Made by a program: the position numbers and the translations under genes. From NCBI RefSeq assembly GCF_029338295.1, contig NZ_CP119791.1:2294001-2358000 (forward strand): 64,000 bases of DNA, read 5' to 3'. The stretch is from Haladaptatus sp. QDMS2 (GTDB taxonomy: Archaea > Halobacteriota > Halobacteria > Halobacteriales > Halococcaceae). The notes under the pieces are model-generated. The model saw only the letters and a program-made list of their open reading frames with translations, had not been told where the DNA came from and did no database searches. This document shows, piece by piece, positions 8,029 to 16,024 of the stretch (position 1 is its first letter; every line of letters begins with the position of its first letter).

Positions 8029-8676
8029 ATGGTTCTCGTCCTCGAAAACGAGGTGGACCCGCGCTATCGCTACTTCGGCGAGGCACTCGTTTCGCACCTG
8101 CCCGGCGAGGTGACCGTCTACGACTACCCGGCCCAGGGCGGACGGCCCGCACTCGACGGCGTCGAAGCAGTCGTCATCGGCGGCAGCACCGCCGGCGTGT
8201 ACGAGGCAGACGACCATCCGTGGATGGACGACGAGAAGGCGTTCATCTTGGACTTGGTCGAAGCGCGCGTTCCGACGCTCGGCGTCTGCTTCGGCCACCA
8301 ACTCATCAACGAGGCGCTCGGCGGTCGGGTCGAACACCGCGGGACACACGCGCAACTCGAAACCGTCGACCTCGGAGACGACCCGCTGTTCGAGGGCGTA
8401 AACGACGTGATTCCGGCCGTCCACGGCGACTTCGTCGTCGAGCGCGGCGACGGAATGGAGGTACTCGCCGCCGCCGACTACTACGAGAACTTCGCCACTC
8501 GCCACCGCGAGGCCCCCGTTTGGACGGTACAGTTCCACCCCGAGTTCACTGCGGAACTCTTGAACGCGGTCCGCGAAGACTTTGGCTGGACTGACACCGA
8601 GCGGTCGTTCGACGACGTGACTGCGGTGAAAACGCTCGCCAATTTCGTCTCGTTAGCCGGCGACCGTCAATCCTGA
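8029..8676 (+). CDS. Class I glutamine amidotransferase-like protein
   Basis: A 215-residue GATase1 domain protein. The nucleophile elbow TLGVCFGHQL places Cys87, and the catalytic pair is His170 and Glu172 in VQFHPEF, so the glutaminase triad is complete. The length resembles the glutaminase subunit of GMP synthase or stand-alone GATases that act on glutamyl compounds. No synthetase partner is adjacent, so the acceptor reaction is unknown. It is divergent from ubaA with 74 nt between the starts, and convergent with cbiA. Confidence 0.85.
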   Translation: MVLVLENEVDPRYRYFGEALVSHLPGEVTVYDYPAQGGRPALDGVEAVVIGGSTAGVYEADDHPWMDDEKAFILDLVEARVPTLGVCFGHQLINEALGGRVEHRGTHAQLETVDLGDDPLFEGVNDVIPAVHGDFVVERGDGMEVLAAADYYENFATRHREAPVWTVQFHPEFTAELLNAVREDFGWTDTERSFDDVTAVKTLANFVSLAGDRQS

Positions 8677-8686
8677 CCGACGGAAC

Positions 8687-10000
8687 CTAAAGCTGGTCCA
8701 GAAATCGGTCGAATGCGCCACTTTCCGGGTGGAAGTGAGCGTACGTCCCAAGCGTCTGGTACGCCGTCAACCCCTCGCGTCCGTCGATGCCGGTGCCGCG
8801 TTCGACGTCGAACGCGAACGTAGCGTCCGGGGCGGCCGTCGCAGCGGAGTAGTGAAACTCGTGGCCGCGGAGGCGTTCTCCAGGCATCGCCGTCAATGTC
8901 CGGCCTCGTGCCCGCAGTTCGACGTGGTCGAGTGCTTGGTAGCGCTCGTGCATGGTCACCGCCGCAGGAAGCACACCGGCCATTTCGTGGGTAGTGCCAT
9001 CGGTCGTCGTGAGCGTGTCAGCAAGCACCATGAATCCTCCGCACTCGCCGAAAACCGGAAGGCCGTCTTCGGCCCGGGTCGCGAGCGTCGACAGGGTCTG
9101 GCTTTCGGCGAGGTCAGCGGCGTGCCGCTCTGGATAGCCGCCGGGAATGTAGACGCCGTCACATGGAGGGAGTTCGTCGCCTGCGGTTGGAGAGAACGGG
9201 ACGACTGTCGCTCGTCTGCGGAGACGTTCGAGCGTCGCCGGATAGATGAAGCAAAACGACTGGTCATGTGCGACGGCGACTGTGGGTGCCCGAGGAGTCG
9301 GTTCAGATTCGCGCGATTCCTGGGTCGCACGACAGTCTTCGTACCACGTGGGTTCACGAGCGATTTCGGCGAACCGATGCCCACGAACACCGTCCGCCGC
9401 AGCATCGAGCGCGTCCGTCGAAAGCGGGGCTTCATCGCCAAGATGTAATCCGAGGTGCCGTTCTGGGATGGTGAGGTCGTCGCGCGGAGGGATGTACCCC
9501 AAGAATTCGATATCGGATGGCAGCGCCGCTCGAATCCCATCTACGTGGCGGCCAGGATGGGCCCGCGACGCGATGACGCCGACCACGTCTACTGAGACGT
9601 CAACGTGCCCCGCGAACGATTTGAAGCCGAGCGCCGTGGCCGCGACGCTTTCCATCCCTGCGCTTGCGTCCACGACGAGCACGACTGGCAATTCGAGTTG
9701 CGCAGCGACCTGTGCTGTCGAGGTGTCGCCGTCGTACAACCCCATCATACCCTCGACGACGCAGACATCTCCGGTTCCACGCGCGTAGTTCTGGCGCATG
9801 CCCGCCCGCCCCTGTAACCAGGGGTCGAGCGTTCGCGAGGGAGCGCCGAGCGTCGCGTGATGCGAGGGGTCGATGAAATCTGGCCCCGCCTTCGCCGGTT
9901 GCACGGAATATCCTGCGTGCGTCAGCGCCCGACACACGGCCATGGTGGCGACGGTCTTACCAACGCCCGACGACGTTCCCCCGAGGACGACCCCTCGCAT
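8687..10000 (-). CDS. cbiA: Cobyrinic acid a,c-diamide synthase CbiA
   Basis: A 437-residue ATP-dependent amidotransferase of cobalamin biosynthesis that amidates the a and c carboxylates of cobyrinate with glutamine. The N-terminal BioD-like domain begins with P-loop GGTSSGVGKT (7-16) and has VVEGMMGLYDG; the C-terminal GATase domain has the nucleophile in FGECGGF and a late HFHPES-like histidine. It is divergent from the PGF-anchored BtuF gene, with a palindromic AT-rich promoter between them. Confidence 0.95.
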   Translation of the reverse strand: MRGVVLGGTSSGVGKTVATMAVCRALTHAGYSVQPAKAGPDFIDPSHHATLGAPSRTLDPWLQGRAGMRQNYARGTGDVCVVEGMMGLYDGDTSTAQVAAQLELPVVLVVDASAGMESVAATALGFKSFAGHVDVSVDVVGVIASRAHPGRHVDGIRAALPSDIEFLGYIPPRDDLTIPERHLGLHLGDEAPLSTDALDAAADGVRGHRFAEIAREPTWYEDCRATQESRESEPTPRAPTVAVAHDQSFCFIYPATLERLRRRATVVPFSPTAGDELPPCDGVYIPGGYPERHAADLAESQTLSTLATRAEDGLPVFGECGGFMVLADTLTTTDGTTHEMAGVLPAAVTMHERYQALDHVELRARGRTLTAMPGERLRGHEFHYSAATAAPDATFAFDVERGTGIDGREGLTAYQTLGTYAHFHPESGAFDRFLDQL

Positions 10001-10073
10001 CAGTACCTCACTCCCGTCGCTTTCGGCTGCGACTTCCGTCGTGAATCGACACAGCAGTAGCTCATCGTAGACA

Positions 10074-10102
10074 AATTTAATTTCATTAGATAAAATTTTA
10101 TT
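10074..10102. promoter_or_regulatory. AT-rich bidirectional promoter with ATAAAATTTTAT palindrome
   Basis: The only AT-rich island between cbiA and btuF. ATAAAATTTTAT (10090-10101) is a perfect 12-bp palindrome and its right half lies about 25-28 nt before the btuF ATG at 10124, as expected for a leaderless promoter. AAATTTAATTT just left of it could serve cbiA on the other strand. Joint control of B12 uptake and synthesis is inferred. Confidence 0.5.
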
Positions 10103-10123
10103 GTGTTACGGGCATCGCCGTAT

Positions 10124-11236
10124 ATGATGAACGGGCAAACACACGCACCAATTGTCATCGCGCTTCTCGTGGCTGTGACGCTGCTCCCCGTCGGGGCAGT
10201 CGGACACGCGACGGGGTCGAACGCGATTTCGGCCGAAGAATGTAGCTTTCCGGTGACGCTCACCGACGCGACTGGAACCGAGGTGAGGTTGACCGAGGAA
10301 CCCACTCGAGTGGTCACACTCAGTCCGAGCGCGGCCCAGACGATGTGGGAAATCGGCGAGCGCGAGAAGGTCGTCGGCCTCACAAAGTACGCATCGAATT
10401 TGGAAGGAGCCGAGACGCGGACGAACGTTTCGAGCGGCGAGCGAATCGTCAATATCGAGCTGGTAGTCGGACTCGAACCCGACCTCGTCCTCGCCCCGAA
10501 CGCCACCTCGAAGGACACGATTCGCGCCTTGAGAGCCGCAAATGTGACGGTCTATCACATCCACCGAGCAGAGACCATCGAAGACATCGAAGAGAAAGTG
10601 ACGACAGTTGGTCGTCTCGTCGGCTCCTGTGATGGCGCTGGGAACACGGTCGCTTCGATGCGACAGAACCTCTCGGTCGTCGATACCGCAGTCGAAGGTG
10701 AGGACCGTCCGACGGTCCTCTACAGCTTTTATGGGTATACCGCAGGTAGCGACACGTTCATCGACACCATCATCGAACGCGCAGGCGGACGTAACGTCGC
10801 CGCCGAAGCCGGAATCGAAGGCTATCAGGCGGTGAACCCAGAGTTCATCGTTGGCGCGAACCCGGACTGGATCATCCGAAATACGGACACGCCAGCCGTC
10901 CCAAAAACCGACGCCTACAACGAAACGACCGCCGTTAAATCCGGGAACGTCGTCGTGATTCAACTGGAGTATTTGAACCGACCCGCTCCGCGAACCGTCC
11001 GCGCGGTGTCGAAACTCGCGGCGACGCTCCACCCGGAGGCGTACGCCGCAACTAGCGCCAACGCGAGCACTGAGTCAACTGCAACCGCGACCACAACCCG
11101 AACGACGGCGACCAACTCGACTACCGTAGCCGAGTCAACGACCCAGACCACCGGCCCGGGCTTCAGTCTCCTCGTCACCTTCGCCGCGTTCTGCGTGCTT
11201 TCGGCTGTCGCATTGTTCGGGCGGAGTGAAAGATGA
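10124..11236 (+). CDS. btuF: BtuF-family B12 substrate-binding protein with PGF-CTERM anchor
   Basis: A 370-residue secreted binding protein. An N-terminal signal (IALLVAVTLLPVGAVG) is followed by the BtuF/FecB fold (RVVTLSPSAAQTMWEIG; DLVLAPNATS). A Thr/Ser/Asn-rich linker then leads to TTGPGF plus a hydrophobic helix and GRSER tail: a PGF-CTERM signal processed by archaeosortase A and lipid-anchored. Its membrane partners BtuC and BtuD are not in the window. The stop overlaps the next gene (ATGA). Start chosen at the ATGATG after the leaderless promoter. Confidence 0.88.
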   Translation: MMNGQTHAPIVIALLVAVTLLPVGAVGHATGSNAISAEECSFPVTLTDATGTEVRLTEEPTRVVTLSPSAAQTMWEIGEREKVVGLTKYASNLEGAETRTNVSSGERIVNIELVVGLEPDLVLAPNATSKDTIRALRAANVTVYHIHRAETIEDIEEKVTTVGRLVGSCDGAGNTVASMRQNLSVVDTAVEGEDRPTVLYSFYGYTAGSDTFIDTIIERAGGRNVAAEAGIEGYQAVNPEFIVGANPDWIIRNTDTPAVPKTDAYNETTAVKSGNVVVIQLEYLNRPAPRTVRAVSKLAATLHPEAYAATSANASTESTATATTTRTTATNSTTVAESTTQTTGPGFSLLVTFAAFCVLSAVALFGRSER

Positions 11237-12117
11237 CCGACGCGCTCTTTCCGGACAATCCGACCCCGACCCCGCGAGTCGTTTCGACCTCCCCATCGGG
11301 AACGGAGATCTGTTACGCCCTTGGAATCGAACCTGTCGCCGTCTCTCACGCCTGTGATTTCCCCCCGGCAGTGGAGTCTCGACCGGTCATCGACCGCTCA
11401 CGAGTTTCCGGCGAAACGAGCGCGGCCCGCCACACGTCCGTGACCAAATCACGACGCGAGGGAGGCGTGTACGAACTCGATACGAGTCTGCTCGAATCCT
11501 GTCGGCCAGACCTCATCCTTAGCCAGTCTGTCTGTGGCGTGTGTGCGGTCGACGAAGCGTTCGTTCGCGACACGCTCGGCGAGACATCGAGCGAGGTACT
11601 CGGCCTTAACGCACGCACATTGGACGACGTGTTCGAGTGCGTGATGCAGGTTGGCGAGGCGACGGGACGGAACAAGAGAGCGAAGGCGGTCGTCGACCAC
11701 TGCCGTCAACGACTCGCAGAGATTGCGAATCCAGTACCCGAGAGCCGGCCACGCGCCGCGGTCATCGAATGGATGGACCCGCTCCACGTCAGCGCGAATT
11801 GGGTGCCGGATATCGTCGCGGCTGCTGGCGGTGCGTACGGTCTCGCAGAGTCCGGTGAGCGGAGCGTATCCCTCGACTGGAGCCGCCTCCGCGAGTACGA
11901 CCCAGCGGTACTCATCGTCTCACCCTGTGGCATGGACCCGGACGAGACGCGGGCGCACCTCTCCGAATTGACGACCCGTTCCGGGTGGGATGAGTTCACT
12001 GCCGTCCGGACAGACCGCGTCCACGTGCTTGACGGAACCATACTCAATCGCTGGACACCGCGACTCGTCGAACTCGCAGAGACGGTTTCGAATCTGCTTC
12101 ACCCGACGCCGTCGTAA
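11233..12117 (+). CDS. Second BtuF-like cobalamin-binding protein, cytoplasmic form
   Basis: A 294-residue paralogue of the protein at 5820-6740. It lacks a signal peptide and begins close to the fold (RVVSTSPSGTEICYALGI). It keeps the same cysteine motifs: SHACDFPP, QSVCGVCAVD and SPCGM. Translation is coupled to the exported BtuF by an ATGA overlap, which ties it to B12 uptake. It could hold or hand over B12 or a corrinoid precursor inside the cell; that is inference. Confidence 0.8.
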   Translation: MTDALFPDNPTPTPRVVSTSPSGTEICYALGIEPVAVSHACDFPPAVESRPVIDRSRVSGETSAARHTSVTKSRREGGVYELDTSLLESCRPDLILSQSVCGVCAVDEAFVRDTLGETSSEVLGLNARTLDDVFECVMQVGEATGRNKRAKAVVDHCRQRLAEIANPVPESRPRAAVIEWMDPLHVSANWVPDIVAAAGGAYGLAESGERSVSLDWSRLREYDPAVLIVSPCGMDPDETRAHLSELTTRSGWDEFTAVRTDRVHVLDGTILNRWTPRLVELAETVSNLLHPTPS

Positions 12118-12172
12118 ATTCGGGCCAGGCGTCCGACTCCCTCCCGGAAAATTCGCGTGATTGTCTCTGTGG

Positions 12173-12649
12173 CTATACACGCACCCACTCTTGCAGCGTG
12201 AATCGGTCGTACTCGGTCTCGGATTCGAGTTCCCAGTCGGCCTCGTCCCACTCCGGGTAGTAGGCGTCGCCCTCGTACTCGCCGGGAACGCGGCTGAGAA
12301 CCATTCGGTCGAGGTGCGGCTGGAACAGTTCGTAGATTTTCCCGCCGCCGATGACGTACACCGTGTCGTCGCCGAGCGATTCTGCGATGTCGAGCGCCTC
12401 CTCCAGGTCGGCGGCGTGGTGGGCAGTTTCAGGTTCGAACGCCGTCTCGCTCCGACTGAGGACGATTTGTGCGGTACCGGGCAAGTCATCGAGCATCGAC
12501 TCGAACGTCTTTCGTCCGAGGATGATGGGATGGTCCGCGATGCGGGCGCGATACTGTCTTTTGTCCTCGGGAATGCTCTCCCACGGAATTTCCCCGTCCT
12601 TCCCGATGACGAGGTTATCTGAGATGGCGGCGACCGAAACGAGTTCCAT
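12173..12649 (-). CDS. folA: Dihydrofolate reductase
   Basis: A 158-residue NADPH-dependent enzyme that makes tetrahydrofolate. Typical blocks are [19 protein letters not shown], the substrate site region around [25 protein letters not shown], and [11 protein letters not shown] with the cofactor-binding glycines. The start at 12649 begins the conserved strand; the longer upstream frame is not supported. No thyA lies next to it, unlike the pairing seen in some haloarchaea. Confidence 0.94.
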   Translation of the reverse strand: MELVSVAAISDNLVIGKDGEIPWESIPEDKRQYRARIADHPIILGRKTFESMLDDLPGTAQIVLSRSETAFEPETAHHAADLEEALDIAESLGDDTVYVIGGGKIYELFQPHLDRMVLSRVPGEYEGDAYYPEWDEADWELESETEYDRFTLQEWVRV

Positions 12650-12793
12650 ACGTAATCTGCGACAGCGCGGGAAAAAAGCGTATTCACCGGGAAGGTGAGA
12701 CGCCACGATTTAGATTCCGAAATTCAGCCCCGACGGACCGTAACATTCTGAGCCACAACTGGGGAAAGGGAAGCCGTCGTATCTAGACACGCT

Positions 12794-13150
12794 ATGTCAC
12801 TGGCAGACACCGTCTCCGAAATCAGTCACCTGAGCGACGAGCAGCAAGAATGCATCGAGAACTGCACCCGCGCTGCGGAGGTGTGCGAGTGGTGTGCCGA
12901 CGCCTGCGCCGACGAGGACGGCATGGGCGAGTGCATCCGTCTCTGCCGTGACGTTGCGGATATTGCCTCGCTCCACGCCCGATTCATGGCACGCGATTCG
13001 GACTACAGCAACGACCTCGCGAGCATCTGCGCCGACCTCTGTGAAGCCTGCGCCGAAGAGTGCGCACAGCACGACCACGACCACTGCCAGCTGTGTGCCG
13101 AAGTGCTGCCCGAATGTGCCGAGACGTGTCGGCAGATGGCGTCGGCGTAG
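12794..13150 (+). CDS. Cys-rich four-helix-bundle copper-storage-like protein
   Basis: A 118-residue protein with 15 cysteines, most in CxxxC steps along predicted helices (ECIENC, EVCEWCADAC, SICADLCEACAEEC, HCQLCAEVLPEC), plus a HDHDH patch. This matches the DUF326/Csp family, in which a bundle lined with cysteines stores many Cu(I) ions. There is no signal peptide, so it would act in the cytoplasm like bacterial Csp3. A T7 tract follows the stop. Confidence 0.85.
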   Translation: MSLADTVSEISHLSDEQQECIENCTRAAEVCEWCADACADEDGMGECIRLCRDVADIASLHARFMARDSDYSNDLASICADLCEACAEECAQHDHDHCQLCAEVLPECAETCRQMASA

Positions 13151-13171
13151 AGGACGCACTCGTTTTTTTGA

Positions 13172-13179
13172 GAATCGCT
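13172..13179 (+). terminator. Oligo-T terminator of the copper-protein gene
   Basis: A run of seven T follows the stop codon at 13150 by about 22 nt, the typical archaeal termination signal for the plus strand. Confidence 0.5.
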
Positions 13180-13328
13180 CTGTGCCTCCCCAAAGGAACC
13201 TACGAGATTCGTGAGAAGTGCCTCTTCGAGACCGAATCGCGCACGATGATACTGGGACTGGACCTTATGGTCGATGCTGAAAAGCAAATTGCTGTGGAAG
13301 CGACAGAGTCCGTGATTGAAGGTGTATG

Positions 13329-13397
13329 ATGGGCCCTGCAGGATTTGAACCAGAGCAAGACTCACTGCGTTCGTCTTGCAGGCTTCAATCCTGCAGT
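13329..13397 (-). repeat. tRNA 3' echo A2, long hairpin
   Basis: Bases 13329-13352 copy the T-arm, acceptor 3' strand and trailer base of the tRNA at 13544-13618. They sit in a hairpin: CTGCAGGAT (13336-13344) pairs with ATCCTGCAG (13388-13396), and the inner stem GCAAGAC (13355-13361) pairs with GTCTTGC (13373-13379). Confidence 0.75.
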
Positions 13398-13439
13398 CCG
13401 TCAGCGATTTGCTCCTCACCTTCGTTCGTCGCAAAATTG

Positions 13440-13500
13440 ATGGGCCCTGCAGGATTTGAACCTCAGTCGCTCGCTGCGCTCGCTCCTTGCTTCAAATCCT
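13440..13500 (-). repeat. tRNA 3' echo A1, hairpin
   Basis: Bases 13440-13462 repeat the 3' end of the tRNA at 13544-13618 exactly. AGGATTTGAA (13451-13460) pairs with TTCAAATCCT (13491-13500) across a 30-nt loop rich in CGCTCG. Confidence 0.78.
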
Positions 13501-13543
13501 TCGTGCTTAATACTCGGCCTTCACTGTCGTTCAGGCACTCGAA

Positions 13544-13618
13544 TGGGCCCTGCAGGATTTGAACCAGCGCTCACCCGGTTATGAGCCGGGCGCTTTAACC
13601 AGACTAAGCTAAGGGCCC
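13544..13618 (-). tRNA. tRNA with CAU anticodon (Ile2 or Met)
   Basis: A complete 75-nt cloverleaf: acceptor GGGCCCT/AGGGCCC with discriminator A, D-arm TTAGTCTGGTTAAA, anticodon stem CCGGC/ACCGG-type around loop CTCATAA, and T-loop GGTTCAAATCC. CAU is read by Met-tRNAs and by Ile2-tRNA with modified C34. The lack of an intron and the GGGCCC acceptor point to Ile2 rather than the intron-bearing elongator Met-tRNA of some haloarchaea, but I cannot settle it. The T-stem has one U-U mismatch. A TATA-like TAAATACG lies about 25-35 nt upstream. Confidence 0.88.
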
Positions 13619-13715
13619 TCTGTTGGCTCCTTTTCTCGTCTTCGTATTTAGCCTATCGCTTGCCGAATCCCCGCCACCGATATGGTTGATACAATCCGGC
13701 CCCTCTTACCCCACC

Positions 13716-14135
13716 ATGGAACGAGGGGACTTCGTCACCGGCATCGACCACGAACTGGCAGAGAGTATCGTAAGTGCAGCCCGAACCAGTCTCGGTGACA
13801 CGCTGCGAAGCGTGGTGTACTTCACGCCCTCACAGTTCGACGTGCTGTACAGCCGCACCGACCTCTACGAGTCGGGCGCAGAGGTGCGCGACGCCAAGTC
13901 GCGACTCGTCGATTTGGAGATGATGGGATTCGCTGAAGCGCCACTCAGAACCGTTCTCACAGAAACGAGTGCCCCGTCGAGCATCGGCCCCTACGAATTC
14001 ACCGTCCGATTCCACGAAGAGGGGTTCGTCGTCCGCGTCGTCCGCGGCAACCACGGCGTACTCCTGACGACGGATGCCATGGACGTGAACGCCTTCGAAG
14101 AGACGGTCGATGCGTTCAATCGACTCCTTGAATAA
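13716..14135 (+). CDS. Conserved haloarchaeal protein (DUF7522-like)
   Basis: A 139-residue soluble protein starting MERGDFVTGIDHELAESIV. A helical N-terminus is followed by LRSVVYFTPSQFDVLYSR and a C-terminal alpha/beta part (YEFTVRFHEEGFVVRVVRGN). The pattern recalls a haloarchaeal family recorded, as far as I remember, as DUF7522, perhaps related to roadblock-like folds. No active site is visible. It lies between two tRNA loci and was probably not part of their history, since its codon use looks normal. Confidence 0.65.
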   Translation: MERGDFVTGIDHELAESIVSAARTSLGDTLRSVVYFTPSQFDVLYSRTDLYESGAEVRDAKSRLVDLEMMGFAEAPLRTVLTETSAPSSIGPYEFTVRFHEEGFVVRVVRGNHGVLLTTDAMDVNAFEETVDAFNRLLE

Positions 14136-14170
14136 CGGTACTTTCAGCTACCGGCACTGATTCGCGTCGT

Positions 14171-14232
14171 TCGGAGACGAGACTCCTCGTGAGGGGTGAT
14201 GATTGGAAGAAGCGCCGTCGCCAGGGCTCGAA
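14171..14232 (-). repeat. tRNA-Asn 3' echo B2, part of a perfect 62-bp direct repeat
   Basis: This block is identical to 14449-14510, which covers the T-arm, acceptor end, trailer and a CCTCGTGAGG element of the tRNA-Asn gene. The T-arm copy pairs with an inverted arm (GGCTCGAAT 14225-14233 with ATTCGAGCC 14260-14268). Confidence 0.85.
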
Positions 14233-14330
14233 TCCACTCGCTCACTGCGTTCGCTCGTTATTCGAGCCTGTCGAGTTTCGCTGATACCACTCTCAGAATG
14301 TGTTTGGAGCAGGAGCTCCTCACGGGTTGA

Positions 14331-14416
14331 GAGTGGAAGAAGCGCCGTCGCCAGGGCTCGAACTCAGTCGCACGAACTCTCCCTCCGGTCGAGCTGCGTG
14401 CTCCTTGCTCGACCCC
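14331..14416 (-). repeat. tRNA-Asn 3' echo B1
   Basis: Bases 14334-14362 copy the tRNA-Asn 3' end and trailer (GAAGAAGCGCCGTCGCCAGG on the plus strand). The trailer is more diverged than in B2. A weaker inverted arm TCGACCCC (14409-14416) can pair with GGG-TCGA. Confidence 0.72.
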
Positions 14417-14490
14417 TTTGTTGCGCGACGAACAATCATCGAAGTCACTCGGAGACGAGACTCCTCGTGAGGGGTGATGATTGGAAGAAG

Positions 14491-14563
14491 CGCCGTCGCC
14501 AGGGCTCGAACCTGGGACCACCTCGTTAACAGCGAGGTGCTCTACCATCTGAGCTACGACGGC
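14491..14563 (-). tRNA. tRNA-Asn (GTT)
   Basis: A 73-nt cloverleaf with acceptor GCCGTCG/CGACGGC, D-arm TAGCTCAGATGGTAGAGC, anticodon loop CTGTTAA (anticodon GTT), variable loop and T-arm CCAGGTTCGAGCCCTGG, discriminator G. No intron. CCA is not encoded; the CCA-adding enzyme gene starts 100 nt away on the other strand. Confidence 0.96.
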
Positions 14564-14662
14564 CCATTACTGCACTTTCTGGTAGAGGGAGTTGCATGAT
14601 ATGACTTTCGTTTTTTCCCTCGCATCGACACGCTTTCACTACCGCGCGGGCAAGCAGTTTCA

Positions 14663-16024
14663 ATGACTGAGCGAGACGAGTACGAGCGGGTCTTCGAGAG
14701 CGTCCGGGCGTGGGTCGAGCCCGGCGCTGACGAGCAAGCCCGACTCACCGAGGCGGCAGCGGCGCTCCTCGAGCGCACCGAAGAGGCCATCGCCGACCTC
14801 GGCGTCGAGGCCGACACCATCCTCGTCGGGAGCACCGCCCGCGGGACGTGGATCAGCGGGGACCGCGACATCGACGTGTTCGTGCGGTTTCCAGAATCAC
14901 TTGCGCGCGAGGAACTCGAACGGTTTGGCCTGCAAATTGGCGCTACCGTCCTCCCCGACGGGCAAAAAGAGTACGCAGAACATCCCTACACCAAAGGCGA
15001 CTACGACGGCTTCAGCGTGGACCTCGTGCCCTGCTATGCCGTGCCAACGGCCGCCGATATCAAGTCCGCAGTAGACCGGACGCCGTTTCACACCGAGTAT
15101 CTAGACGACCACCTCACCGACGACCTCGCCGGAGAAGTGCGTCTGGCGAAACAGTTCCTGAAGGGAATCGGGAGCTACGGGTCAGACCTCCGGACGGAGG
15201 GATTTTCCGGCTATCTCACCGAACTCCTGATTCTCGAGTACGGGAGCCTTCTCGCGTTTCTCGAAGCCGCGGCCGATTGGAAGCCGCCAGTAAAGTTCGA
15301 CTCGGAGAATCACGGCCAGCGCAGTTTCACCGACCCACTCGTCGTCATCGACCCGACCGACCCACGTCGGAACGTCGCCGCGGCCGTCTCGCCCGCGAAC
15401 GTCGCTCGATTGCAACACTACGCCCGGGCGTTCCTCGCCGCGCCGAGTGAAACCATGTTCATCCCCGCCACTCCGGACCCCCTCAACACAGACCAGGTCC
15501 GGACGGCAATCGACCGCCGGGGAACGATTCCCGTCGCGGTCCGTTTCGAGACGCCGGACATCGTCGAGGACCAACTCTACCCGCAGTTGCGCAAGTCCAT
15601 CGAAGGCATGGCGAGCGAACTCGACCGTCGGGGCTTCGACGTGCTCCGAACGGCCACGTTTGCGGCGGAGACGGCGGTGCTGTTCGCCGAGCTCGAAGTG
15701 GCGAGTCGTCCAGCAATAGAGCGCCACGAGGGACCGCCGGTCCACGTCCGCAAGCACGCGACGGGCTTCTACGAGAAATACGCGGACGACCCTGACGCCT
15801 TCGGGCCGTTCATCGACGGTGACCGCTACGTCGTCGAACGCGACCGTGAATTCACGACGGCGCGGGCGTTCCTCGAAAGCGAGGCGCTCTTCGACGTGGC
15901 GCTCGGGGCGACGATTCAACGGCAGTTACAGAAGGAGTACGAGGTGCTGGCTGGGTCCGACGTCGCCGACCTCGCAGGTGAGTTCGGAGCGCAACTGGCG
16001 CATTACTTCTCGCCGAAGCCGTGA
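14663..16024 (+). CDS. cca: CCA tRNA nucleotidyltransferase, archaeal class I
   Basis: A 453-residue enzyme that adds or repairs the 3' CCA of tRNA using CTP and ATP. The nucleotidyltransferase head has GSTARGTW (from about 56) and the metal-binding aspartates in DRDIDVF (Asp69, Asp71), with a third acidic residue in FSVDLVPCY. The remaining central and tail domains bind the tRNA acceptor. The length is normal for archaea. The gene overlaps the HDAC gene tail-to-tail by 22 nt. Confidence 0.96.
   Translation: MTERDEYERVFESVRAWVEPGADEQARLTEAAAALLERTEEAIADLGVEADTILVGSTARGTWISGDRDIDVFVRFPESLAREELERFGLQIGATVLPDGQKEYAEHPYTKGDYDGFSVDLVPCYAVPTAADIKSAVDRTPFHTEYLDDHLTDDLAGEVRLAKQFLKGIGSYGSDLRTEGFSGYLTELLILEYGSLLAFLEAAADWKPPVKFDSENHGQRSFTDPLVVIDPTDPRRNVAAAVSPANVARLQHYARAFLAAPSETMFIPATPDPLNTDQVRTAIDRRGTIPVAVRFETPDIVEDQLYPQLRKSIEGMASELDRRGFDVLRTATFAAETAVLFAELEVASRPAIERHEGPPVHVRKHATGFYEKYADDPDAFGPFIDGDRYVVERDREFTTARAFLESEALFDVALGATIQRQLQKEYEVLAGSDVADLAGEFGAQLAHYFSPKP

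Noticed and set aside
10001-10123. Cobalamin riboswitch between cbiA and btuF
   Set aside because: No B12-box-like sequence or large conserved structure; only 123 bases, and btuF seems leaderless.
13623-13715. N-terminal extension of the 139-residue protein
   Set aside because: The extension overlaps the tRNA promoter region and has no conserved pattern; the ATG at 13716 begins the recognisable protein.
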